NCBI GenBank assembly: GCA_013373425.1
Contig: JABXHW010000003.1
Span: forward strand, 1 to 64,000
Length of the DNA stretch: 64,000 nucleotides
DNA from: Flavobacteriia bacterium
GTDB taxonomy: Bacteria > Bacteroidota > Bacteroidia > Flavobacteriales > Schleiferiaceae
Reading direction: 5' to 3'
In this document: positions 8,071 to 15,867 of the stretch, in pieces
Position numbering within the stretch: position 1 is the stretch's first letter
Layout of the letters: every line of letters begins with the position of its first letter
Program-made: the position numbers and the translations under genes
The notes under the pieces: model-generated
Database searches by the model: none
What the model saw: only the letters and a program-made list of their open reading frames with translations
What the model was told of the DNA's origin: nothing

Positions 8071-9951
8071 ATGACAAGCAAGAAATCGATACATACGGTT
8101 TTGGCTCTGTGGGCGTGCGCGCTTTCACAGAATGCAGTGGCACAGATTGTACCTATTAGGGTCGTTCATGTGACAGCCAATCGTCTCGACCATATCCTTC
8201 CTACCAATGACGCCAGAATAGACACGCTTTCCCGCAGATTCCATTCTGACGTCAACCTTTCTGAGCAGATTCAATCCGAGTCCTCCATCTATATCCGCAG
8301 CTATGGTCCTGGTTTGGCAAGTACGGTAAGTCGACATGGTTATAGCCCTTCTCAAACTTCGATCTATTGGAACGGAGTACCATTGAATTCACCGGCTTTA
8401 GGTCTTTCCGATTTAGCCACTCTGCCCACAGGATTCGATGTTACTTTGGATGAAGGAGCGGCAGGTGCATTGTACGGCTCCGGATACATGGGCGGGGGAA
8501 TACACCTTCAGTCAGAACCCAATTATTCTCAAAAGTGGTCCATTCAACAATCTGCTCAATACAGAACTGCGGGTTACGCTTCCTATTCAACACATGGAAG
8601 CTATTCGACGAATTCAACAGCCCACGTTGCGGCCATCGATTACGGCAGAGGGCAGATGGACTTCAGGTATACCGACTTGTATGGTGTGCGAAGAGATCGA
8701 TTAGGCGCTGATCAAGAAAGCATACACCTGAGGTATAACGGTAAGAAGAACTGGCTGCACAGTCGTTTGGATTGGGGAATGTGGGGGTCGGAGCTCAATC
8801 GTGGGATTCCTAGAAGTATTAGTGAATCCTATACGGAGGGTGCTCGACAGTTCGATCAAGTCGCTAGAGCTTATTTAAAATTTAATTGGTCTAATGGGCC
8901 TGTTTCAATAGGGCTACGAACTAGTGGATACGCAGAAGATCAGCGCTATCATTCTACCGTGCTAAGCGACACAAACATCGCTTCGACGATATATAATCAG
9001 GTCGATCTCGCTTGGCGTGTGAGCAATCGATTCAAACTCGTTTATTCTTTAGATCACGCATATCAATACGTCGAGGGCAGTTCAAAGGACTCAAGAAGTG
9101 TGAACAGATATGGGACTTCAGTACTAATGAGTTATCAGTACGATGAGTATTGGAGTGGAGCAATGGGCGGCCGCCTGGAGCACCAGCTTATTACCACACC
9201 CCTTATTCCGTTTGCTCATGTGCGGTGGAAGAAGGACGTTTATGATGCGCAGCTCTCATTCCGTTCGCATTTCCGTTTCCCTACACTTAATGACTTGTAT
9301 TGGAATCCTGGAGGAAATCCCGATTTGAAACCTGAACTCGGTAATACGATTGATTTTCACTCGGGCTACAACTTTGGACTGGATCAACAGAATAGAGTAG
9401 AGTTCTCTTCCTTCTATTCTATCATCGATCAATACATCCAATGGGTGCCTGATGGAGCGATATTCCAACCGCGAAATGTAAAGGCGGTCAGAACCAGCGG
9501 AATGACCATCGACTATGAATATGTATCGAAAGTTGATTTCGATTTTATTCTCGGAGGCAACTATACATGGACTTATGCACGTACCATTGAGAGTCAGCGT
9601 CTTAATGATCCAAGTTTGAATAATCAACTGATATACACTCCAGCACATAAACTCTCAGGACGTATCAGCGTAGCTTGGTATGATGCCTGGGAGGTTAAAT
9701 TAGTCGGCACATTCAATGGAAGAGTGCACACCACTTCGGATAATCAAGATGCACTAGCTATTCCAAGTTTCTTCATTTTAGATTCTGAGGTGAGCTATGA
9801 ACGTAAATTCGCTGGCGACGGCAAAATACGAGGCTCAATTGGTATAAGGAATATGACCAATACCGAGTACTCATTTCAACGATTTTACCCAATGCCTGGA
9901 TTACAGGCCGTTTTTTCATTTACCATTCAATTCGCACAACATGAAACTTAA
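8071..9951 (+). CDS. btuB: BtuB-like TonB-dependent cobalamin receptor
   Basis: Outer-membrane TonB-dependent transporter predicted to import cobalamin. The 626 aa product has a signal peptide ending near NAVAQ (about residue 25), a plug domain (about 40-150, with DVNLSEQIQSES, QTSIYWNGVPLNSP and GSGYMGGGIHL) and a beta-barrel ending in aromatic-rich strands (GLQAVFSFTIQF). The substrate call rests on the B12 riboswitch directly upstream and the BtuG-like gene that overlaps its 3' end by 11 bases. ATG 8071 was chosen because the ORF upstream of it runs through the riboswitch. The sequence alone would say only TonB-dependent receptor. Confidence 0.92.
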   Translation: MTSKKSIHTVLALWACALSQNAVAQIVPIRVVHVTANRLDHILPTNDARIDTLSRRFHSDVNLSEQIQSESSIYIRSYGPGLASTVSRHGYSPSQTSIYWNGVPLNSPALGLSDLATLPTGFDVTLDEGAAGALYGSGYMGGGIHLQSEPNYSQKWSIQQSAQYRTAGYASYSTHGSYSTNSTAHVAAIDYGRGQMDFRYTDLYGVRRDRLGADQESIHLRYNGKKNWLHSRLDWGMWGSELNRGIPRSISESYTEGARQFDQVARAYLKFNWSNGPVSIGLRTSGYAEDQRYHSTVLSDTNIASTIYNQVDLAWRVSNRFKLVYSLDHAYQYVEGSSKDSRSVNRYGTSVLMSYQYDEYWSGAMGGRLEHQLITTPLIPFAHVRWKKDVYDAQLSFRSHFRFPTLNDLYWNPGGNPDLKPELGNTIDFHSGYNFGLDQQNRVEFSSFYSIIDQYIQWVPDGAIFQPRNVKAVRTSGMTIDYEYVSKVDFDFILGGNYTWTYARTIESQRLNDPSLNNQLIYTPAHKLSGRISVAWYDAWEVKLVGTFNGRVHTTSDNQDALAIPSFFILDSEVSYERKFAGDGKIRGSIGIRNMTNTEYSFQRFYPMPGLQAVFSFTIQFAQHET

Positions 9952-10996
9952 CCACAGCGCTATCTTAGGAGTAATTCTACTTTCAGCTTGTACAGTAGAT
10001 GACCCTGCAGAACCTGTAGGCGTGGACTTCTCTGGAGGGGTTTACATCACCAACGAAGGTCCATTCCAAGGGGGGAATGGAACATTGACGTACTATGACC
10101 CAAGCACCAATGCTACCATTCAAGATGTATTCAATACCAATGTTAGTCGACCATTGGGCAATATCGTACACAGTGCACACATCTTCGAAAACGATCTATT
10201 TGTAGCCGTAAATAACAGCGGTGTAGTAGAGAAGGTGCATTCTGACGATATGACTTCGCCAGTGACGTATACAGGTTTCCAGCAACCACGTTATGTCCAT
10301 GGTGTAGAATCTAATGTAATTGCCGTAACCGACTGGGGAACGAACACGGTTACCTTTCTGGACGTGACCACTACAGGGACACTAGGCACTGTGAACGTGG
10401 GCAATGGTCCTGAGCGAATGCTCCAAGAAGGCGCACGACTTTACGTAGCTAATAGCGGTGGATTTGGATTAGATTCGACGGTGATGATGATAGATGTAGA
10501 TACGAGAACCATCATTGACACCTTCTATGTGGGCTTCAATCCCAACTCAATGGTCATGGATATCAATGGCGACCTCTGGGTGCTTTGTGGAGGCTACACG
10601 GATTGGCAGAATTCTGCGAACAATAGAATTGGATCCCTTTACAAGATTGACCCGATTACAGGTTCTGTTCTCGATTACTTCGAATTTGATGCAGCTCCTC
10701 GTCCAACAGCACTGTGCATTAGCTCTTCAGATCAAACGCTGTATTATCTGGATAATGCCTACGGCGGACAGGTTTATGCAATGGATATTTACGAGACAAC
10801 TCTTCCGCTGAGTCCATTGTTGATGGGCGTTAACGGATATTCAATCGCAGTTGATCGCAATGCGAATGAGCTTTATGTTACAGATCCAGTAGATTATTCT
10901 AGCCAGGGTAGAGTATTCCGCTACGACCTTATCAACCAACAAATGGTAGATACCATTGCTGCAGGAATTATCCCAGGCAACGTAATCTTTAACTAA
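9941..10996 (+). CDS. BtuG-like surface beta-propeller lipoprotein (YncE/DUF5074 type)
   Basis: Surface lipoprotein of the seven-bladed YncE/DUF5074 type (351 aa), with lipobox LLSAC (Cys17) and blade repeats such as VYITNEGPFQGGNGTLTYYD, VAVTDWGTNTVTFLDV, LYVANSGGFGLDSTVMMIDV and LYVTDPVDY. In Bacteroides, BtuG proteins are beta-propeller lipoproteins encoded with btuB; they bind cobalamin extremely tightly and cap the receptor. Here the gene overlaps btuB by 11 bases and shares its riboswitch, so I infer the same role. Its 3' end overlaps the convergent FAD oxidase by 8 bases. Whether the cobalamin-contacting residues are conserved needs alignment to BtuG2. Confidence 0.85.
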   Translation: MKLNHSAILGVILLSACTVDDPAEPVGVDFSGGVYITNEGPFQGGNGTLTYYDPSTNATIQDVFNTNVSRPLGNIVHSAHIFENDLFVAVNNSGVVEKVHSDDMTSPVTYTGFQQPRYVHGVESNVIAVTDWGTNTVTFLDVTTTGTLGTVNVGNGPERMLQEGARLYVANSGGFGLDSTVMMIDVDTRTIIDTFYVGFNPNSMVMDINGDLWVLCGGYTDWQNSANNRIGSLYKIDPITGSVLDYFEFDAAPRPTALCISSSDQTLYYLDNAYGGQVYAMDIYETTLPLSPLLMGVNGYSIAVDRNANELYVTDPVDYSSQGRVFRYDLINQQMVDTIAAGIIPGNVIFN

Positions 10997-12113
10997 AGAG
11001 ATTTACGGCTTGTTTTGAAACTTCGGGAGCGATAGCAACGCCCATTCCTCCCAAGCGAGCGGCAAGAACGAGATTATCTGAAAGCGCCTCAACTCGGGGC
11101 GCTTTTTCATTTTTAGCACCGAATGCCATAATACCTGACCATCGCATATCAACCTTATAATTCGCCTTTGGTAATAGCGTTTTCAGCAGTTGCTCCAATT
11201 CTGTTTGAATCTTTTCCGAAGTCACACGTTCGCTCGAGCGTTCGCCTAATACATCTAAGTGTCTTCCGCCACCTAACAACAAGCGGTTCTCTACATTTCG
11301 GAAATAGAAATACCCTCTATCAATGTGAAAAGTGCCCTTCCATTTCAATTCTGGAATAGGGGAGGTCATGAGAATTTGACCTCGGGCGGGTTCAATATTT
11401 TCATCTGGGAAAAGAGACTTGGTCAGACCGTTAGTGGCCACGATACACTGTGCTGCTTTCCATGCAAAGCCACTCTTATCGAGTAGTATAACCTCATCTG
11501 AGGTATTTTCAATTGTCTCAATTTCGATTCCATTGACAATCTCCACTCCGAGTTGGCGAATGGCTTTATCGATGAGTCTGCAAAGCTTGCCGGGGTGCAA
11601 CTGTCCTTCGTGAGGATTGTGGAAACCCTCGGGGTAAATCTCTGCCCCAAAACGGTTGATATCTTTATCCACATCGTACACCCTTTCATTGAGAATAGGT
11701 GTCAATAATTGGTTCAAATAGTCAAGTCTATCTTTCGCATTTTCAACGATGTGTGATTCGCTTAATCGAAAGATTTCCCAGCCACCTCTTTTGTTGAAAT
11801 CGTAATCGTCCGGATTGAAAGTGGATCTGTAGAACTCGAGTCCTTTGACGCGCATTTCAACGCGCTTTAGCGTATCATTTTCTCCAAGTTCACGAAGGTC
11901 ATCGAGAAGTTCTGTGGGTGAACCAAAGCAAGCAAATCCAGCATTTCGAGTTGAAGCGCCGAAAGGGAAAGGGCCTCTTTCTAGAATGCGAACTTTTCGT
12001 GTGGGAAAGCGCTGTGCATAGTGATACGCACAAAGAAGTCCGGTTAAACCGGAACCAATAATCAATAAATCAGATGGAGCGGAGTAGGTGGAGGTTTCCC
12101 AATAACTCTGCAT
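10989..12113 (-). CDS. FAD-dependent amino-acid oxidase/dehydrogenase (DAO family)
   Basis: FAD enzyme of the glycine/D-amino-acid oxidase (DadA-like) superfamily, 374 aa, cytoplasmic. The N-terminal dinucleotide motif is LLIIGSGLTGLLCAYHYA, followed by RKVRILERG with the ribose-binding Glu, and the C-terminal FAD contact RLGGMGVAIAPEVSKQ. RYFYF-like strands and RWSGIMAFG match the DAO fold. The substrate (secondary amine, D-amino acid or glycine-like) is not determined. It lies 13 bases downstream of the DUF6580 gene on the same strand and may be cotranscribed. Its stop overlaps the convergent BtuG-like gene by 8 bases. Confidence 0.87.
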   Translation of the reverse strand: MQSYWETSTYSAPSDLLIIGSGLTGLLCAYHYAQRFPTRKVRILERGPFPFGASTRNAGFACFGSPTELLDDLRELGENDTLKRVEMRVKGLEFYRSTFNPDDYDFNKRGGWEIFRLSESHIVENAKDRLDYLNQLLTPILNERVYDVDKDINRFGAEIYPEGFHNPHEGQLHPGKLCRLIDKAIRQLGVEIVNGIEIETIENTSDEVILLDKSGFAWKAAQCIVATNGLTKSLFPDENIEPARGQILMTSPIPELKWKGTFHIDRGYFYFRNVENRLLLGGGRHLDVLGERSSERVTSEKIQTELEQLLKTLLPKANYKVDMRWSGIMAFGAKNEKAPRVEALSDNLVLAARLGGMGVAIAPEVSKQAVNLFS

Positions 12114-12126
12114 CCCGCAGTTCGAC

Positions 12127-12657
12127 TTAGGCCGCTTGTGTGCTTCTTACACGAGCCTCAATGGCATTCTTTACCATCACGAGCACGGTGCCGTAGGCAA
12201 GTGTACCGAGTAGGGTATTTCTCAAGAATGGAATACCTGCTGTGTACGACGCCATCAATCCTTCAAGAGTTTGAGGATACAAGGCTGTATTACCAAGCCA
12301 AGCCCCGAAATTGGTAGTAAGGAAGAAGAATAAGCTTGCACCTACGCCGAATCCAGCGAGTTTCAAACCGTTCTTTGGCGTTGCTTTACCTTTAAGAGCA
12401 ATGCTGCCAACAAGCGCGATGACTGCATAGGTAGCATAAACGAAAATCATGTTAGGGTAAAGTCCCAAGAACAAATCTGTAGCAAACACAGCTGTCAATG
12501 GAACAAGTATAGCAAGCTCACGGCGCTTAATCCATGCACCTCCTAGAAGTGAAATAGCGAGAACTGCAGTGAAGTTACCCAAGTGAGGAACCAAGCGAGT
12601 GAACGCTGATGCGGTAATCAATACAATAACAAGTAGGAGTGAGTTACGCTTGCTCAT
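12127..12657 (-). CDS. DUF6580 family membrane protein
   Basis: Integral inner-membrane protein of 176 aa with five to six hydrophobic helices separated by short loops (for example LLLVIVLITASAFTRLVPH, FTAVLAISLLGGAWI, IFVYATYAVIALVGSIAL). It matches my memory of the DUF6580 family, whose fold resembles the S component of ECF vitamin transporters; function is unproven. ATG 12657 was selected because a TACCTTTG -7 box occupies 12676-12683, where a longer reading frame would begin. Proximity to the B12 uptake operon is suggestive of a vitamin-related role, but the genes are on opposite strands and this is only inference. Confidence 0.75.
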   Translation of the reverse strand: MSKRNSLLLVIVLITASAFTRLVPHLGNFTAVLAISLLGGAWIKRRELAILVPLTAVFATDLFLGLYPNMIFVYATYAVIALVGSIALKGKATPKNGLKLAGFGVGASLFFFLTTNFGAWLGNTALYPQTLEGLMASYTAGIPFLRNTLLGTLAYGTVLVMVKNAIEARVRSTQAA

Positions 12658-12675
12658 GTCTTTTCGTGTTTCGTA

Positions 12676-12683
12676 CAAAGGTA
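12676..12683 (-). promoter_or_regulatory. -7 box TACCTTTG for the DUF6580 gene
   Basis: Exact TAnnTTTG match on the minus strand, 18 bases before the ATG at 12657. A TTTG lies 21 bases further upstream (12705-12708) as a possible -33 element, inside the end of the CoA-transferase gene's neighbourhood. Confidence 0.6.
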
Positions 12684-12708
12684 AGCAGAGTCGACCTACA
12701 CTGCCAAA

Positions 12709-13980
12709 TCAAGAATGATAGAGTTCAAAGGCTTCTTTCTCTAGTGCTTCTCTATGCTCCGGAGCTGCAATTTGAATCATGGCATTAATCCTTTCGCGGA
12801 TAGATTTGCCGTATAAATCAGCTACGCCATGCTCCGTCACGACATAGTGAACATGAGCACGAGTGGTCACAACCCCCGCACCTGGCTTGAGTTGAGAGAC
12901 AATCTTAGTCATGCCCTTCTTCGTGGAACTCGCCAATGCGATGATGGGTTTACCACCTTCAGATAGAGATGCTCCACGGATAAAGTCCATCTGACCACCA
13001 ACACCTGAATAGAAGCGAGTTCCAATACTGTCCGCACAGACTTGCCCCGTTAAGTCAACCTCAATGGCGCTGTTGATGGCAACAACCTTCTTGTTCTTGC
13101 GAATGGTGGATACATCGTTTACGTAAGCAATATCCAACATGTTTACCATGGGATTGTCGTGGATGAAGTCGTACAACTTCTGTGTTCCGAAGGCAAAGCC
13201 ACTCACAATCTTACCTGGGTGAACCTTTTTCATGCTATTGTCAATAACACCAGACTCTACGAGTGGAATTACACCATCGCTGAACATTTCAGTATGAATG
13301 CCCAAATGTTTGTGATTGCCGAGTTTTTCCAGGACAGCGTTGGGAATAGATCCAATACCCATCTGAAGCGAGCTTCCGTCTTCAATCATGCTCGCGATAT
13401 GTCCTCCAATCGCATCTTCCTCAGGAGTGATAATCCCTGGTTCGTGAATCGGGAGCGGTTGATCGTGCTCAACGGCATAATCAATATCATTCAAATGAAT
13501 CAGACCGTCGCCATGTGAGCGGGGCATCTTAGGATTGACCTGCGCAATGACAACCTCAGCCATTCGCCAAGCTGCGTTCGTAGCGTCTACGGATACACCT
13601 AATGAGCAGAACCCATGCGCATCGGGCGGACTTACTTGAATAAGCGCTACGTCGAGCGGAATGATTCTCTTTCTGAACATGCCGGGAACTTCGCTGAGGA
13701 AAGAAGGGACGAATTGCGCTCGACCTTTTGCAATTGCTCCGCGGACGTTAGAGCCGATGAAAAGAGAGTATACATCAAAGATTCCGTCGTACTCATCATT
13801 GGCGTAGCTCGCATCACCATCCGTGTGGAGGTGATAAATTTTTACGCCATAGAGACTATCGGCTCTGCGTAATAGTGCTTCTACTAATGCTTGAGGAGCA
13901 GCGGCGGCTGTGTGAATGTACAGGTTTTGATTGGGGAGTACTGCCTGAAGAGCTTCGTCGGCAGTAACGAACTTGGCCAT
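12709..13980 (-). CDS. Acetyl-CoA hydrolase/CoA-transferase family protein
   Basis: CoA-transferase or hydrolase of the acetyl-CoA hydrolase/4-hydroxybutyrate CoA-transferase family, 423 aa, cytoplasmic. Features in order: the N-terminal domain with LIQVSPPDAHGFCSLG, GIGSIPNAVLEKLG, the AINSAIEVDLTGQV segment carrying the Glu expected to form the CoA thioester, GVGGQMDFIRGA, and the C-terminal EHGVADLYGKS. It probably moves CoA between acetate and a short acyl-CoA such as butyryl-, succinyl- or 4-hydroxybutyryl-CoA. A 72-codon membrane protein gene precedes it by three bases, so the two are an operon. Acceptor and donor cannot be read from sequence. Confidence 0.9.
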   Translation of the reverse strand: MAKFVTADEALQAVLPNQNLYIHTAAAAPQALVEALLRRADSLYGVKIYHLHTDGDASYANDEYDGIFDVYSLFIGSNVRGAIAKGRAQFVPSFLSEVPGMFRKRIIPLDVALIQVSPPDAHGFCSLGVSVDATNAAWRMAEVVIAQVNPKMPRSHGDGLIHLNDIDYAVEHDQPLPIHEPGIITPEEDAIGGHIASMIEDGSSLQMGIGSIPNAVLEKLGNHKHLGIHTEMFSDGVIPLVESGVIDNSMKKVHPGKIVSGFAFGTQKLYDFIHDNPMVNMLDIAYVNDVSTIRKNKKVVAINSAIEVDLTGQVCADSIGTRFYSGVGGQMDFIRGASLSEGGKPIIALASSTKKGMTKIVSQLKPGAGVVTTRAHVHYVVTEHGVADLYGKSIRERINAMIQIAAPEHREALEKEAFELYHS

Positions 13981-13983
13981 GAC

Positions 13984-14202
13984 TTAGATGATTAAGCCTT
14001 TGAAAATAAAGACGATGAGTAGTAGTAGAAGGATAGCATACAAGACAGTACTGCCTTGTATCTTGAACTTTTTGTGTGTCGCCGAATCGGACTTGTATGC
14101 CCAGATCAAGTAGCCGATAAAGGCCAGAACAAATAATCCTGCAAAAATCCAGTGCCCGGTCTTAATCTCTGCCGACTCTCGGACGAACTTAGTGGTATCC
14201 AT
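13984..14202 (-). CDS. Small two-helix membrane protein
   Basis: Unrecognised 72 aa protein with two hydrophobic helices (about residues 18-36 and 53-71) joined by a basic loop (SATHKKFKIQG). It is probably an inner-membrane peptide. The gene is real rather than a shadow: it has a TACCTTTG promoter box 21 bases upstream, a typical membrane topology and a three-base gap to the CoA-transferase gene, with which it should be cotranscribed. No function can be assigned. Confidence 0.7.
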   Translation of the reverse strand: MDTTKFVRESAEIKTGHWIFAGLFVLAFIGYLIWAYKSDSATHKKFKIQGSTVLYAILLLLLIVFIFKGLII

Positions 14203-14223
14203 AACTTTATTTTACCTTCATGC

Positions 14224-14231
14224 CAAAGGTA
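14224..14231 (-). promoter_or_regulatory. -7 box TACCTTTG for the small membrane protein/CoA-transferase operon
   Basis: Exact TAnnTTTG match on the minus strand, 21 bases before the ATG at 14202; no clear -33 TTG. Confidence 0.55.
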
Positions 14232-14281
14232 CATAGCCTCTCTAATTATATAACTGACTTTCGTCATTCTAGTTCAATTTC

Positions 14282-14674
14282 ATGAAGAAGCAGCTCAACG
14301 CCGTTCACACCTTTCACGAGACGTATAAAATTCCTCAAAATGAATCTCCAGTAGGTGAGATTCCTCACGAACAGTATATGCTCAGATACAAATTGATGCG
14401 TGAAGAAAATGAGGAATACCTAGAAGCTGCTGAGAATAGCGATACGGTTGAAATTGCCGATGCGCTTGGCGATATGCTCTACATCCTCTGTGGTACTATC
14501 TTGAGTCACGGTATGCAGAACGTAATTGAAGAGGTGTTCGATGAAATCCAACGAAGCAATATGTCTAAGCTTGGTGAAGACGGGCAGCCAATTTACCGAG
14601 AAGACGGGAAAGTGATGAAAGGGCCTAACTACTTTAAGCCCAACTTGAAGTCGATTCTAGAGAAGTATCAATAG
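14282..14674 (+). CDS. All-alpha NTP pyrophosphohydrolase (MazG/PRA-PH-like)
   Basis: Small cytoplasmic protein (130 aa) of the all-alpha NTP pyrophosphatase superfamily, which hydrolyses nucleoside triphosphates to monophosphate and pyrophosphate. The metal-binding pattern is visible as LMREENEEYLEA (EExxE-like) and IADALGDMLYILCG (the second ExxD-type helix). It belongs with the Cof-like/PRA-PH group rather than full-length two-domain MazG. It is a lone plus-strand gene; its stop overlaps the convergent thioredoxin-like gene by seven bases. Substrate preference (house-cleaning of damaged nucleotides or a specific pathway) is unknown. Confidence 0.85.
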   Translation: MKKQLNAVHTFHETYKIPQNESPVGEIPHEQYMLRYKLMREENEEYLEAAENSDTVEIADALGDMLYILCGTILSHGMQNVIEEVFDEIQRSNMSKLGEDGQPIYREDGKVMKGPNYFKPNLKSILEKYQ

Positions 14675-15867
14675 CGAGTATTGGCTACATACTTTAAGAA
14701 CTCAATCAACTCGACCTCGTCATCAGATGGGGAAAGCTCTTCAGCGTCACCAAGGACCCTGAGTGCGTCGATATTTCTCCCTTGAACAATGAGAACATCC
14801 GCCTTGATGATGTAAAGCTTCGCGGTAGGTTCACGCTTGATGGCGCCGTTTATCCACTTCAAGCCTTGATCCAGTGCATAAGTAGAACGAGACACACTTG
14901 TGAGTTCTTTGATGATAGACGCCATCTGGTCTGAGTTTGGCTCAACATCTTCTATCATCATACTAGTCGTCTCCAAATAGGTCTGAAAATCACCCATCCC
15001 CAAGTAATAGTCCTGCCACAAATCGAGCTTGCGCATCTTCAATGTATTGGCTGGCTGTGTAGAATCCACTTCTAAGGTAGGAAGGAGGTGATACTCCATA
15101 TTCTCCACCAATCCTGAATCGGCTCTATTAATCGCAATAGTCAAATTGAAGTCGTACAGTTGATCGTAGTAAGATTCCCAAGGGAAATCCTCGCCAAGCG
15201 TTTGTTTCCAGTCAATCTTGATGTATTGATAGAGTGGAGAAGTCAAATCCGACACATAGGTCTGTACGAACGTCCAATACTCCTCTGAATGAAGCGAATC
15301 TAAGTGAAGTGAATTCTTAAAGCTGTTGACCAATTCTGATTCGTAGGATTGATTATTGACTCCCGCGATATACATCAAGTCCAACCAGTCTCTCACTGAA
15401 AGACTATCGGCGCCATTCAGTGCTGCAGGAAGAAGAGTAGGGTATTCACGCGTAAGCTGTGAAGCACGCATGGAGGCTTCGATGATCTCAGAATTATCCA
15501 TGGAGCCCGCTTCTAATCGCCAAACGAATTCCTTGCCCGTCATCCAAAGAGAGCTTGGTACGGATTGAATTTGGAAGCCATCGGCGAACATTCTGGCGAA
15601 TGAAGTTCCCTTTCGAATGTAGACACTGATAAATCTCTGATTAAAGAAATCCTCAACCTCGTCATAATCGAAAGTTGAGTTCTCCATGAATTCACATGGC
15701 TCACAGTCGTCTGCAGAATAATAAACGTATAGCAGTTTGCGATTTTCCTCAGCTAGTGAGAGGACTTCCTCCCAGTCGTGAATGTTGTCCACGTATATGA
15801 AATCGGGATCAGCGAAACCTAAAAAAGAGAAGGTTGAGAAGAGTAGGGTATAGAGAGTTTGTTTCAT
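14668..15867 (-). CDS. Exported thioredoxin-like protein with helical repeats
   Basis: Periplasmic protein of 399 aa. A signal peptide (to about residue 19) is followed by a thioredoxin-like domain with the redox motif CEPC (Cys55, Cys58) and the downstream VPSSLWMTG cis-Pro region, then about 250 residues of helical, TPR-like sequence ending in DALRVLGDAEELSPSDDEVELI. It resembles the thioredoxin-fold DUF255-type proteins that reduce or isomerise disulfides. The start overlaps the stop of the OstA-like gene by four bases, making it the last gene of the fur-purA-ostA operon. A role in folding OstA or other envelope proteins is plausible, not shown. Confidence 0.78.
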   Translation of the reverse strand: MKQTLYTLLFSTFSFLGFADPDFIYVDNIHDWEEVLSLAEENRKLLYVYYSADDCEPCEFMENSTFDYDEVEDFFNQRFISVYIRKGTSFARMFADGFQIQSVPSSLWMTGKEFVWRLEAGSMDNSEIIEASMRASQLTREYPTLLPAALNGADSLSVRDWLDLMYIAGVNNQSYESELVNSFKNSLHLDSLHSEEYWTFVQTYVSDLTSPLYQYIKIDWKQTLGEDFPWESYYDQLYDFNLTIAINRADSGLVENMEYHLLPTLEVDSTQPANTLKMRKLDLWQDYYLGMGDFQTYLETTSMMIEDVEPNSDQMASIIKELTSVSRSTYALDQGLKWINGAIKREPTAKLYIIKADVLIVQGRNIDALRVLGDAEELSPSDDEVELIEFLKYVANTRY

